Of a stretch of 64,000 nt of DNA, positions 51,706 to 60,381 are shown in pieces. Numbering within the stretch: the stretch's first letter is position 1; each line of letters begins with the position of its first letter. A model generated the notes under the pieces. The model ran no database searches. It was given only the letters and a program-made list of their open reading frames with translations, and was not told the DNA's origin. The stretch covers positions 496,001-560,000 of the forward strand of contig NZ_JAGIOO010000001.1 of NCBI RefSeq assembly GCF_017876755.1. Direction: 5' to 3'. Origin of the DNA: Crossiella equi. Lineage in GTDB: Bacteria; Actinomycetota; Actinomycetes; Mycobacteriales; Pseudonocardiaceae. The position numbers and the translations under genes were made by a program.

Positions 51706-52734
51706 CTAGCCGCCGGACGGCTCGCCCAGCCGGTCACCGTCCACCCGGGTCCCGGCCTGCTTGAGCTGCCGGAGGATCGGGCTGAGCTCCATCCCCTCCA
51801 CGCCGGGCAGCGTCCCGACGCGATCACTGGCGAACTCGAACAACGCGTCCAGGTCCCGGCACCGCACGGTAGCGAGCAGGTTGTCCGGCCCGGACACCGC
51901 CGCCGCGAACCCGACCTCGGGCAGCTCCGCCAGTGCCCGGCCGACCTGCTTGACCCGGCCCGGGTGCACCCGCAGCCACAGGTTGGCCCCGGCCCGGTAG
52001 CCCAGGGCCGCCGGGGCGATCTCCACGTCGAGGTGCACCACCCCGTCGGCCTGCAACGTCGCCAGGCGCCGGGACACCCGGCCCGGCGTGAGCCCGGCCG
52101 CGGCGGCGAGGTCGACCAGACTGGCCCGCCCGTCCACGGCCAGCGCGGCGAGCAGCTTCTCCTCCGCCTCGCCGAGCGCGGCCACCGGCTCCCGCACGAC
52201 CGCCCGTTCCACGAACGGACTGCCCGCGCCCCCCAGCGCGGCCTCCTGCTCCGCGGTCAGAACCCCGGCCAGCGCGGCCCAGTAGTGCCCCCGGCCGCCG
52301 AGGAACTGCCGCAGCAGCACGGCGGCCTGGAGGTCGAGCACGGCGGCGGTCCGGGGCAGCCGCCGCCCGAGCAGGTCGTCACGCTGCTCCTGGGACCGCG
52401 AGCGCACGGCGAAGGTGATCTCGGCCCCGGCAGCGCCCAGCGACACCCAGCTGACGTCCTCCCGCTGTGCGAGCGCCTCCGCGATGGCCGCGGCACTGCC
52501 CGGACGGCACCGCAGCCGCACCATCCACCGGCTCTGCCCGAGCGCACCGGGATCGACCACCCCGACCACCCGCAGCACCCCGGCCCGCCGCAGCCGCCGG
52601 TACCGCCGGGCCACGGTCAGCTCGGACACCCCCAGCACCCCCGCCACGGCGGCGAACCCGACCCGGGGATCGATCTGGAGACACCGAAGGATTCGCACAT
52701 CATCCGCGTCCAGACTGCCGGATTCCGCGATCAC
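51706..52734 (-). CDS. Tandem Lrp/AsnC-family regulator
   Basis: This 342-residue protein contains two Lrp units in tandem. Each has a winged HTH (LDADDVRILRCLQIDPRVGFA...VSELTVARRYRRLRRAGVL; then EKLLAALAVDGRASLVDLAA...TPGRVSRRLATLQADGVV) followed by a RAM-like ligand domain. One chain thus mimics a dimer. I start at the GTG at 52734, where homology begins; the ATG 11 codons earlier has no ribosome binding site. It is divergent from the SDR-amidohydrolase pair across 111 bases and is the obvious candidate regulator for them, perhaps sensing an amino acid or aromatic acid. Confidence 0.87.
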   Translation of the reverse strand: MIAESGSLDADDVRILRCLQIDPRVGFAAVAGVLGVSELTVARRYRRLRRAGVLRVVGVVDPGALGQSRWMVRLRCRPGSAAAIAEALAQREDVSWVSLGAAGAEITFAVRSRSQEQRDDLLGRRLPRTAAVLDLQAAVLLRQFLGGRGHYWAALAGVLTAEQEAALGGAGSPFVERAVVREPVAALGEAEEKLLAALAVDGRASLVDLAAAAGLTPGRVSRRLATLQADGVVHLDVEIAPAALGYRAGANLWLRVHPGRVKQVGRALAELPEVGFAAAVSGPDNLLATVRCRDLDALFEFASDRVGTLPGVEGMELSPILRQLKQAGTRVDGDRLGEPSGG

Positions 52735-52845
52735 AACCCGAAGAGTAGCAGTGCAACCACATACCAACCCGGCTCCGGACCCTCCGGCGACCGGCGGGAC
52801 AGAGGATCACCTCGACCCGAACACCCCACGACGAAGGGCCCCACG

Positions 52846-53556
52846 ATGCCTGTTCCCCCCAGCAACCCCACGGTCCTGCTCGTCGCCGCGGGCCGGGGCC
52901 TGGGCCTTGCCCTGGCCGAGCAGTTCCTCACCAAGGGCTGGCACGTCATCGGCACGGTCCGCCCGGGCAACCCCGCCACCGGGCTGCACCGCCTCGCCGG
53001 GACCGCCCCCGGCCGCGTCGAGGTCGAAACCCTCGACATCACCGACCAGCCCCAGCTCACCGCCCTGCGCGACCGCCTGTCCGGCCGCCGTCTGGACATG
53101 CTGTTCGTCAACGCGGGCATGACCACCCAGGACGAGCACATCCACGTCGGCGAGGTCACCACGGCCGAGTTCACCGAGGTCATGGTGACGAACGCCCTGA
53201 GCCCGATGCGCGTGGTGGACCACCTCCAGCACCTGGTCACCCCCACCGGCCTGATCGGCGTGATGTCCTCGGGCCAGGGCAGCGTCACCAACAACGAGAC
53301 CGGCCGCCGGGAGATCTACCGGAGCAGCAAGGCGGCCCTGAACCAGCTGATGCGGAGCTTCGCGGCCCGCCAGCCGGAACCACGACGCACCCTGCTGCTC
53401 ACGGCCCCGGGCTGGGTCCGCACCGACCTGGGCGGACCGAACGCCCCGCTGGCCATCGAGGACAGCATCCCCCGCCTGGCCGACGTAGTGCTGGACCAGC
53501 TCGGCACCCCAGGCCTGCGCTACCTGGACTACCGAGGCGACACCGTCCCCTGGTGA
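52846..53556 (+). CDS. Short-chain dehydrogenase/reductase
   Basis: This 236-residue SDR has a variant nucleotide motif LVAAGRGLGLALAEQF, LFVNAGMTT (the NAG strand), the catalytic Ser in GVMSSGQGS, and YRSSKAALN supplying the YxxxK pair. The C-terminal APGWVRTDLGGPNAPLAIED stretch is typical of the csgA/sniffer-like group. It would oxidise or reduce a hydroxyl/carbonyl with NAD(P). It lies 29 bases upstream of the amidohydrolase gene and both are probably one operon regulated by the divergent Lrp protein. Confidence 0.92.
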   Translation: MPVPPSNPTVLLVAAGRGLGLALAEQFLTKGWHVIGTVRPGNPATGLHRLAGTAPGRVEVETLDITDQPQLTALRDRLSGRRLDMLFVNAGMTTQDEHIHVGEVTTAEFTEVMVTNALSPMRVVDHLQHLVTPTGLIGVMSSGQGSVTNNETGRREIYRSSKAALNQLMRSFAARQPEPRRTLLLTAPGWVRTDLGGPNAPLAIEDSIPRLADVVLDQLGTPGLRYLDYRGDTVPW

Positions 53557-53585
53557 CCACCCGCGCCACGACCCCGAGGAGCACG

Positions 53586-54566
53586 ATGGAAGTCATCACG
53601 ATCGAAGAGCACTGGACCACCCCGGCCCTTGACCGGATCCTCCGCGCCCACGACGACAGCGTCACCCTGAACGACCACGTCCGGTCCGACCTGCTGGACG
53701 TGGGCGACCAGCGCGTCGCGGCCATGGACGCCTCCGGCGTGGACCTCCAGATCCTCTCCCTGACCCCACCGGGCACCCACTGCCTCCCGCCGAAGGAGGC
53801 CATCGCCCTGAGCCGCGAGGCGAACGACCGGGCCACCGAAGCGGTGGCCCGCCACCCAACCCGCCTGCGCGCGATGACCACCCTGCCGATGACCGACCCA
53901 GAAGCGGCGGTGGCCGAACTGACCCGAACGGCGAACTCCCCGGCCCACGTGGGCCTCATGACCTACGGCCGAACCGGCACCCGCCACCTGGACGACCCGG
54001 CCTACGACGACCTCCTGGCCACCGCCGCGGCCCTGCGCCGCCCGATCTTCATCCACCCGCAGATCCCCCCACCCGAAGTCCGAGCCGCCTCCTACCAAGG
54101 CTTCACCCCAGCCCTGGACCTGGCCCTGTCCACCTACGGCTGGGGCTGGCACCAGGAAGCGGGCCTGGCGGCCCTGCGCCTGATCCTGCGCGGGACCTTC
54201 GACCGCCACCCAGACCTCCAGATCGTGCTGGGCCACTGGGGCGAACACCTCCTCCCCGCCCTGGACCGCGCCAACACCCTGACCCGCGCCGCCCACCTGG
54301 ACCGCCGTGTCTCCGACTACTTCCACACCAACATCCACATCACCACGAGCGGCATGCTGACCCCCCGCCTCCTCCACCACGCCCTGACCCGCACCACCCC
54401 CGACCGCATCCTCCTGTCCGCCGACTACCCCTTCCACCGCCTCACCCCCGAGACCATCACCGACTTCCTGGCCGCCCTCCCCAACCCGGAGGACCGCCTG
54501 AAGATCACGACCACCAACGCGCAGCGGCTCTTCGGCCTGAACCGCGAAGACCAGCCCAGGCACTGA
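53586..54566 (+). CDS. Amidohydrolase (ACMSD/gamma-resorcylate decarboxylase-like)
   Basis: This 326-residue protein belongs to the amidohydrolase-2 family. It has VITIEEHWTTP where the first metal motif (usually HxH or ExH) lies, VDLQILSLTPPG, IFIHPQIPPPE with the metal His, IVLGHWGEHLLPALDR with another His, and LLSADYPFHRL with the catalytic Asp. Relatives decarboxylate or hydrolyse aromatic acids (ACMSD, 2,6-dihydroxybenzoate decarboxylase). The EEH start suits the decarboxylase branch. The ATG at 53586 follows GAGGA. The coupling with an SDR suggests a small catabolic module for an aromatic or cyclic acid. Confidence 0.9.
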   Translation: MEVITIEEHWTTPALDRILRAHDDSVTLNDHVRSDLLDVGDQRVAAMDASGVDLQILSLTPPGTHCLPPKEAIALSREANDRATEAVARHPTRLRAMTTLPMTDPEAAVAELTRTANSPAHVGLMTYGRTGTRHLDDPAYDDLLATAAALRRPIFIHPQIPPPEVRAASYQGFTPALDLALSTYGWGWHQEAGLAALRLILRGTFDRHPDLQIVLGHWGEHLLPALDRANTLTRAAHLDRRVSDYFHTNIHITTSGMLTPRLLHHALTRTTPDRILLSADYPFHRLTPETITDFLAALPNPEDRLKITTTNAQRLFGLNREDQPRH

Positions 54567-54647
54567 ACTTCCCTGGCGCGGCTGGGCGAGGCCCGCCGCT
54601 CACCGCCCAGCCTCCGGACTGCCACCGGCAGTCGGTCCACAGCGGGA

Positions 54648-54728
54648 TCGATCGCCACCCGCTTCGACAAGACCGCCACCTCCTACCGGGGCATGATCGA
54701 CCTGGCTGTCCTCCTGTACTGGCTCTGA
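54648..54728 (+). mobile_element. IS5-family transposase C-terminal relic
   Basis: A short plus-strand frame ends in SIATRFDKTATSYRGMIDL followed by AVLLYWL and a TGA at 54726. This is the characteristic C-terminus of IS5-family (IS112/IS470-like) DDE transposases. No preceding transposase sequence or inverted repeats could be recognised, so only about 26 codons survive. It sits in the 364-base gap between the amidohydrolase and the M64 peptidase; the rest of that gap (54567-54647 and 54729-54930) shows no other recognisable element. Confidence 0.7.
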
Positions 54729-54930
54729 CAACACGCCCGAAGGCCGTCCGACGGTGACCACGGCGCCCGCACTGGTCCCCCACGCCCCAAACCCGGTGGT
54801 GGCAACCAACCCGCAAGGCCGGTGCGCCCCACCACGGCCCAGGCGCGTTGGCCACCAGCCCAGTCGCTCACCGGGCGCCGTCCAGTCCGGCCGTGGTCCC
54901 GGCGGCACCGGTGGTGCCGTCGGGACCTGG

Positions 54931-57207
54931 TCAGCGCAGGTCCGTGCACTGGCCTCCCACGGGGCCGGTGGTCTTGAGCGCGACGCCCAGGTTGTCCGGG
55001 GCCGACGCGTTGCCCCGGCACTGCACCGGGCCGGTGACCGACAGGCCGGAGAGCACGGGGCCCCGGTCGGTTGACCGGGAGTCCGTGAGGCGCAGCGGGC
55101 CGACCAGGCGGCCGCCCACCAGGGTCACGTCGCCCGTGGTGCCGGTCAGGGTGAGCGGGCCGGTGGTCTGGGTGTTCAGCAGGTGGACGGCTGCCGCGCC
55201 CTCGGCGGTGACGCCGCCGGTGAGCGTGGCCCCGGTGGCCACCAGGGTGGCGTCCCGGTGGACCGTGACCGGGCCCGTGACCTGGCCCGTCACGCAAGTG
55301 ACGCCCGCGGTGACCTCCAGGGGACCGGTGTGGGCCGTGACCGTGGTGGTGCAGGCCGGGGGTTCGCGCAGCAGGGTCACGCCGAAGCGCTTCGAAGGGC
55401 CGATGTTGCCTGCCGGGTCGATCGCCCGGTACTCGATCGAATGTTTGCCGTAGCCCGGGGGCACGTCGTCCCACGGGGACAGGCGGGGCACGCCGAGCTT
55501 GCCGTAGACCAGGTTGTCGATGTTCGTGCCGTTCGGGGTGAACAGGAACGGCTTGCTCGCGTCGCTCGGCCAGCCGAAGTAGTTGAACCAGCCGTCGCCG
55601 TTCTGCCGGAACTCCGGCACCACGAAGCCCTTGGTGTCGTCACCGGCGGTCAGGCGCATCGTGAACGGCGCGTTGAACACGTACTCCGGGTCGCCCGCCG
55701 CGTTCGTGGTGCGCAGCAGCGGCTCGGACAGCTCGACGGAGGTGCTCGGGGCCTGGGCGTCGACCGTCCAGGTGCGCGTGACCGAGCCCGTGCGGGCGAC
55801 CAGCGTGTGCCGCCCGGGGCTGGGGGCCAGCGCCCGCAGGTCCAGGTCGCGGTTGTCCGCGCTGGTGCTGACCGCGCGGCCGTCCAGGGTCCAGCCCACC
55901 TGCTGGTCCGGGCGGCGGGGCTGCGCGTACACCACGTCCGTGCCACCCACCGGCCGCTCGGTCGCGGTGCTGGCCAGGAAGTCGGCCGCACCGCCCGGCG
56001 GCGGGGTGGTGACCGCGGTGTCCACGGTCCAGGTGCGCGTGCGGGTCAGCGACGGACTGGCCCGCACCGCGGGGTCGCGCACGAACGAGGTCGGGTCGGT
56101 GACCGTGGCGACCAGCGTGTGCTTGCCCGGGGTGAGATTCAGCGCGGACAGGTCGACCACCCGCGCGCCCTTGGTGTCCAGTGCCTTGCCGTCCAGCTGC
56201 CAGCTCACCGCCAGGCTGTGGCTGACCGGGTGCAGCGGCTCGACCCACACCCGGGCGTCGGCGCCGACCGGCGCGGTGTTCGGCGTGCTGTCCTGGAGGA
56301 TGCTGGTCTTGGCCGAGAGCCGCTCGACCATGCGCTCGCGGGTGGGCTGGTCGAAGTAGTAGCCCAGGGTCTTCATCATCGAGTGCTTGCTGGGCCGCCA
56401 CACCCCGGTGCCGCTGTACAGCCCGGCCTCGAACCGGCCGATCTTGCCGCCGGACTCGCTCTCCTCGCCGAGCCAGCGCCACCACTTGCGCTTCTGGTCG
56501 AGCATCTGCCGCTCGGTGAGCAGCGTGTGGTGCACCGAGTCGGGCTCGCCGCCGGAGTACGCACCGCCGCGCACGCCGCGGTTGTAGTAGTCGTACTCGT
56601 CCTGCAGGCCGCCCAGCGAGTGCCCGAGCTCGTGCGGGGTGATCAGCGCGGACAGCGCGTTGCCGCCCGAGGCGGTGGCGTAGGTGCCGCCCGCGCCGCC
56701 GTAGGTGTCGCTGTTGGCGATGGCCAGGATCTGCCGGTTGGCCGAGGTGGTGCCCGGCACCAGGTTGGCGTACCGGGTGACCGCGGCCGAGTCGACGGTG
56801 AGCAGCCGCTGCGGACTCTGCGGGTTGCAGCTGCCCCAGAAGCCCATGTTCAACGGGGTGTCGCGCCGGGCCGAGCCCAGGTCGGGGTCGCAGTCGACAC
56901 CGGACTCCGGCGAGGCGATCTCGACGGTGTAGACGTTGAGGTAGCTGCGGTAGGACTTGAACGGCTCGAGCGTCCACAGCACGTTGAGGTGCTTGTCCAC
57001 GTGCTCGCGGAACTTCGGCAGGTCCGCGCCGGTGTACCCGTCGGGCACGATCACCAGGTTGAACCGCTTGGCCGCGTCGCCGGTGACCTGCACCGGCACG
57101 ACGGTGCCGGGCGGCGCGGACGGCTGGGCCTGCGCGGGACCGGTGGTCAGCACAATCCCGGCCGTGAGCGCGAGCGCGCCGAACAGCCCGACCGTTCTTC
57201 TCAGCAT
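54931..57207 (-). CDS. Secreted M64-family (IgA protease-like) metallopeptidase
   Basis: From the ATG at 57207 this is 758 residues with a signal peptide (GLFGALALTAGIVLTTGPAQAQ). The peptidase domain (about 40-310) opens with FNLVIVPDGYTGADLPKF and has the zinc motif HELGH (His192, Glu193, His196) in PHELGHSLGGLQDEY, typical of M64. Two or more Ig-like strands follow (VSWQLDGKALD; VGWTLDGRAVS; SIEYRAIDPAGNIG). The last 120 residues are a TGP/VTG-rich repeat resembling a right-handed beta-helix (VTGQVTGPVTVHRDATLVA). It is probably a cell-surface or free protease. An upstream GTG at 57237 is possible but less well placed. Confidence 0.9.
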   Translation of the reverse strand: MLRRTVGLFGALALTAGIVLTTGPAQAQPSAPPGTVVPVQVTGDAAKRFNLVIVPDGYTGADLPKFREHVDKHLNVLWTLEPFKSYRSYLNVYTVEIASPESGVDCDPDLGSARRDTPLNMGFWGSCNPQSPQRLLTVDSAAVTRYANLVPGTTSANRQILAIANSDTYGGAGGTYATASGGNALSALITPHELGHSLGGLQDEYDYYNRGVRGGAYSGGEPDSVHHTLLTERQMLDQKRKWWRWLGEESESGGKIGRFEAGLYSGTGVWRPSKHSMMKTLGYYFDQPTRERMVERLSAKTSILQDSTPNTAPVGADARVWVEPLHPVSHSLAVSWQLDGKALDTKGARVVDLSALNLTPGKHTLVATVTDPTSFVRDPAVRASPSLTRTRTWTVDTAVTTPPPGGAADFLASTATERPVGGTDVVYAQPRRPDQQVGWTLDGRAVSTSADNRDLDLRALAPSPGRHTLVARTGSVTRTWTVDAQAPSTSVELSEPLLRTTNAAGDPEYVFNAPFTMRLTAGDDTKGFVVPEFRQNGDGWFNYFGWPSDASKPFLFTPNGTNIDNLVYGKLGVPRLSPWDDVPPGYGKHSIEYRAIDPAGNIGPSKRFGVTLLREPPACTTTVTAHTGPLEVTAGVTCVTGQVTGPVTVHRDATLVATGATLTGGVTAEGAAAVHLLNTQTTGPLTLTGTTGDVTLVGGRLVGPLRLTDSRSTDRGPVLSGLSVTGPVQCRGNASAPDNLGVALKTTGPVGGQCTDLR

Positions 57208-57270
57208 GGTGCGCAGCCTAGATCGCCTCTTCCTCACTCGTGCACTGCCGAACGACGTAGGCCGAGTGGC

Positions 57271-57301
57271 CCGTGCGGACCACCGGCGGGTGGTCGCACG
57301 G
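57271..57301 (-). terminator. Hairpin terminator of the pob/pca operon
   Basis: CCGTGCGGACCACC and GGTGGTCGCACGG pair over 13 positions with a single bulged G and a four-base loop. It lies about 77 bases after the pcaC stop on the minus strand and upstream of the M64 peptidase. Confidence 0.6.
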
Positions 57302-57377
57302 CCGATTCTTGGGCACCGCGGCGAGGAAAGGCAAATGCGCTTGGCGAGGGTTTTTTCGTTACGAGGAAACGGGAAAG

Positions 57378-57761
57378 TCAGGATTCACGTAGATCCCGGA
57401 GGATTCGCTCGGCGATGCGGTAGGCGGCGTTCGCTGAGGGCAAACCCGAGTACACGGAAGTGTGCAGCAGGACCTCGCTGATCTCCTCCTCGGTGAGCCC
57501 GTTGCGGACCGCCGCGCGCACGTGCATGGCCAGCTCCTCGTGGTGGCCGAGAGCGGTCAGCACCGCCAGCGTGACGCAGCTGCGCGTCTTGCGGTCCAGG
57601 CCGTCCCGGTTCCACACCGAGCCCCACGCGGTGCGCGTGAGGTGGTCCTGGAACGCCGCGGTGAACTCGGTGCGGCCCGCCTGCGAGCGGTCCACGTGCT
57701 CGTCGCCGAGCACCTCCCGGCGTACCCGTTCGCCCGTCCGGTACAGCTCGTCCTCAAGCAC
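57378..57761 (-). CDS. pcaC: 4-carboxymuconolactone decarboxylase
   Basis: This 127-residue protein has the carboxymuconolactone decarboxylase core: WGSVWNRDGLDRKTRSCVTLAV and HHEELAMHVRAAVRNGLT, with the conserved His in LLHTSVYSGLPSANAAYRIA. It turns gamma-carboxymuconolactone into beta-ketoadipate enol-lactone. Many actinomycetes carry this activity fused to PcaD as PcaL; here the two are separate proteins whose genes overlap by eight bases. The GTG start follows GGGAGG by five bases. It is the last gene of the operon, before a hairpin terminator. Confidence 0.95.
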   Translation of the reverse strand: MLEDELYRTGERVRREVLGDEHVDRSQAGRTEFTAAFQDHLTRTAWGSVWNRDGLDRKTRSCVTLAVLTALGHHEELAMHVRAAVRNGLTEEEISEVLLHTSVYSGLPSANAAYRIAERILRDLRES

Positions 57762-58530
57762 GTTCGCCTCCCAGGTGCGCCAACATCAGTGCGGTGAACT
57801 CCTCCGGCTGTTCCAGGCCGCCCACGTGGGCCGCCTGGTCCACCACCTCGAACCGGGAGCCCGGCACCGCCTCGGCGATGCGCCTGCCGTGCTCGGGCGG
57901 GGTGGCGGGGTCCTGCGCCCCGGAGATCACCAGAGTGGGGGACGTGATGCGGCCGAGTTCACTGACCAGGTCCATCCTCTCGATCGCGCCGCAGCACGCG
58001 GCGTACCCCTCGGCGGGAGTTTCCGCCACCATCGACTGGAGTTCGCGCACCAGGCCAGGGTTCCGCCCGGCGAACCCCGGGGTCAGCCAGCGGCTCACCA
58101 CCGCCTCGGCCACCGCGCCGGTACCCTGGGCGCGCACCAGCGCGGCGCGCTCGGCCCACGCGCTGGCCGGGCCCAGCTCGGCCGAGGTGCAGCACAGCAC
58201 GAGCGAGCCGACCCGCTCGGGCCGGTGCACGCCCAGCCACATGCCCACCATGCCGCCCAGGGACACCCCGGCCAGGTGCGCGCTGGGCAGGCCGAGCTCG
58301 TCCAGCAGGGCGAGCACGTCCCCGGCCAGGTCGGCCAGCGAGTACGGCCCCGGCGGCACAGCGGAGCGCCCGTGGCCCCGGTGGTCGTAGGAGACCACGC
58401 GGTACCCGGCCGCCGCGAGCGCCCCGGCCTGCGGTGCCCAGATCCGCCGGTCGCTGCCCAGCGAACCGGACAGCACGACGGGCGGGCCGTCGCCGGGACC
58501 GTCCACTGTGTACGAAGGCAGGATCGTCAC
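57754..58530 (-). CDS. pcaD: 3-oxoadipate enol-lactonase
   Basis: This 258-residue alpha/beta hydrolase has the oxyanion strand VVLSGSLGSDRRIW (diagnostic of PcaD), VSYDHRGHGRS, the nucleophile elbow GVSLGGMVG (Ser near residue 87), LVISGAQDPATPPEHG with the acid, and the catalytic His in DQAAHVGGLEQPEEF. It hydrolyses beta-ketoadipate enol-lactone to beta-ketoadipate. The GTG start overlaps the pcaB stop (GTGA), and its end overlaps pcaC, so the operon is tightly coupled. Confidence 0.95.
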   Translation of the reverse strand: MTILPSYTVDGPGDGPPVVLSGSLGSDRRIWAPQAGALAAAGYRVVSYDHRGHGRSAVPPGPYSLADLAGDVLALLDELGLPSAHLAGVSLGGMVGMWLGVHRPERVGSLVLCCTSAELGPASAWAERAALVRAQGTGAVAEAVVSRWLTPGFAGRNPGLVRELQSMVAETPAEGYAACCGAIERMDLVSELGRITSPTLVISGAQDPATPPEHGRRIAEAVPGSRFEVVDQAAHVGGLEQPEEFTALMLAHLGGERA

Positions 58531-59855
58531 GGCGTCTCCCCGTGGTAGGCGGCCAGCGCGCGGTCGACGAACAGCCCGGCGCTGCCGAGGTAGCCCGCCG
58601 GGTCCAGCAGCTCGGCGATGCGTTGTGCCGTCAGGTGTCCGCCGAGCACCGGGTCGGCGGCGAGCCGCCCGGCGAAGTCCCCGCCCTCGACGGCACCCAG
58701 CGCGCAGCCGGTGACGGCGTCGTGCGCGGCCAGGCGGCCGAGCACGGGCGCGAGCTCGGTGGTCACCCGTTCGGCGAGCAGCAGGCCGCCGGTGCGGTCC
58801 AGGTTCTCCCGCATCCGGCCCGGGTGGACGTGCAGCCGCGCAAGGCTTTCCGCGGTCCAGTGCACCGCGGAACCGGTGACCCGGGCGAGTTCGGCCAGCG
58901 GCCGCCACTCGGCGTGCCAGGCGCCCATCGCGCGTTGGTGTTCCTGCGGCTGAACGGAGTACAGTGTGGCCAGCAGCCCGGGCGCCTGCGCCGCGCTCCC
59001 GGCGGCGAGCACGGCGGCCACCGGGTTCCGCTTGTGCGGCAAGGTGGAGGACCCGCCGGTGCCGGTCGGTCCCTCCTCCGTCAGCTCGCCGACCTCGGTC
59101 TGCGCGAGCTGGGTGATCGTGCGCGCGATGCCCCCGGCCACCCCCGCGGTCTCGGCGAACGCCGCGGCGATGGCCACGAGGCTCGTGCGCTCGGTGTGCC
59201 AGGGCAGCACCGGCTCGGCCAGGTCCAGGTGCCTGGCCAGCGCGGCGAGCACGGCACCACCGTGCGCGCCGAGCGAGGCCAGGGTACCGCTCGCACCGCC
59301 CAGCTGTGCGGGGAACCGCAAGGCGCGCAGGCGGTTCCGCGTGTTGCACAGGCCGGTGAGCCATCCCGCGGCGGTGAGGCCGAAGGTCACCGGCAATGCC
59401 TGTTGCCCGAGCGTGCGCCCGGCCTGCGGTGTGTCGCGGTGCGCGAGGGCGAGGGTGGCGGCGTGCCGCGCCGCCTTGTCCACAGTGGACAGCAGCGCGG
59501 TGGTGGCCCGTCGCAGCACGAGCATCGCGGCGGTGTCCAGCACGTCCTGGCTGGTCGCGCCGAGGTGCACGTGGCGGGCGGCGTCGCCGGTCACGCGCTG
59601 GGTGAGCGCGCGGACCAGTGGCGCGGCGGGGTTGCCCACCCCGACGGCCGAGGCGCCGATCCCGGCCGGGTCGTAGTTGTCGACGTCGCAGGCGACGGCG
59701 ATCGCTTCGGCATGCCCTGACTCGATCAGGCCGACCTCGGCCTGGGCGGCGGCCAGGGCGCGCTCGAAGTCGAGCATGGCGCGCAGCCACGCCCGGTCGT
59801 CGACCTCGGCGTGCACCGGTCCGGCGGCGGAGAGGGGGTCGAACAGCTCAGACAT
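58527..59855 (-). CDS. pcaB: 3-carboxy-cis,cis-muconate cycloisomerase
   Basis: This 442-residue protein is a fumarase/aspartase superfamily member with the signature GGSSTLPHKRNPV, the active-site GATSQDVLDTAAML (His-x-Gly-Ala-Thr-Ser-Gln) and an N-terminal FERALAAAQAEVGL helix. It cyclises beta-carboxymuconate to gamma-carboxymuconolactone. The length suits the bacterial type II enzyme. The ATG at 59855 overlaps the end of pcaG by eight bases and its stop overlaps the pcaD start. Confidence 0.95.
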   Translation of the reverse strand: MSELFDPLSAAGPVHAEVDDRAWLRAMLDFERALAAAQAEVGLIESGHAEAIAVACDVDNYDPAGIGASAVGVGNPAAPLVRALTQRVTGDAARHVHLGATSQDVLDTAAMLVLRRATTALLSTVDKAARHAATLALAHRDTPQAGRTLGQQALPVTFGLTAAGWLTGLCNTRNRLRALRFPAQLGGASGTLASLGAHGGAVLAALARHLDLAEPVLPWHTERTSLVAIAAAFAETAGVAGGIARTITQLAQTEVGELTEEGPTGTGGSSTLPHKRNPVAAVLAAGSAAQAPGLLATLYSVQPQEHQRAMGAWHAEWRPLAELARVTGSAVHWTAESLARLHVHPGRMRENLDRTGGLLLAERVTTELAPVLGRLAAHDAVTGCALGAVEGGDFAGRLAADPVLGGHLTAQRIAELLDPAGYLGSAGLFVDRALAAYHGETP

Positions 59856-60381
59856 CGAAGAACACGGTCTCCTGCCCGCCCTGCAGGCGCACGTCGAACC
59901 GGTAGCCGTCGGCCGTGCGCTCGGCCAGCAGCGTGGCGCGCCGCTCCGGTGGCACGCTCTGCCACACCGGGTCGTCCCGGTGCGCTCGCGCGTGCTCCGG
60001 GAAGTAGATCCGGGTGACCACGCGGTGCAGCAGGCCTCTGGCCAGCACCGAGACGTTGACGTGCGGCGCCTGCCCCTCGATCGCGCCGGGCAGCAGGGTG
60101 CGGATGCCGTAGTGGCCGTCGGCGTCGGTGCAGCTGCGGCCGAAGGCACGGAAGCCCGGGGTGGCGCGGCGGGCGGGGTCGGCCGGGTGGTCGAAGTGGC
60201 CGTCCGGGTCGGCTTGCCAGGTCTCGATCACCGCGTCCGGCACGGGCTGGCCCGCGCCGTCGTACACGGTCCCGGACAGCCACAGCGCGCCCGGCGTGCC
60301 CTCGGGCACCACGTCCGGGCCGTCCGGCCAGAACAGGCCCAGCGACAGGTACGGGCCCACGGTCTGCGAAGGCGTGCTCAT
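59848..60381 (-). CDS. pcaG: Protocatechuate 3,4-dioxygenase alpha subunit
   Basis: This 177-residue protein has the intradiol dioxygenase fold (TPSQTVGPYLSLGLFWPDG; GTVYDGAGQPVPDAVIETWQA; DADGHYGIRTLLPGAI; HVNVSVLARGLLHRVVTRIYF). It lacks the Tyr/His iron set, as expected for the structural alpha subunit. With PcaH it forms the (alpha-beta)n dioxygenase that opens protocatechuate between C3 and C4. Its ATG overlaps the pcaH stop (ATGA). Confidence 0.96.
   Translation of the reverse strand: MSTPSQTVGPYLSLGLFWPDGPDVVPEGTPGALWLSGTVYDGAGQPVPDAVIETWQADPDGHFDHPADPARRATPGFRAFGRSCTDADGHYGIRTLLPGAIEGQAPHVNVSVLARGLLHRVVTRIYFPEHARAHRDDPVWQSVPPERRATLLAERTADGYRFDVRLQGGQETVFFDV

Noticed and set aside
48238-53556. 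A 1772-residue plus-strand open frame
   Set aside because: It runs antisense through the WD40-STAND and Lrp genes with low-complexity G/R/P/A composition; only its last 236 codons are a real gene (the SDR from 52846).
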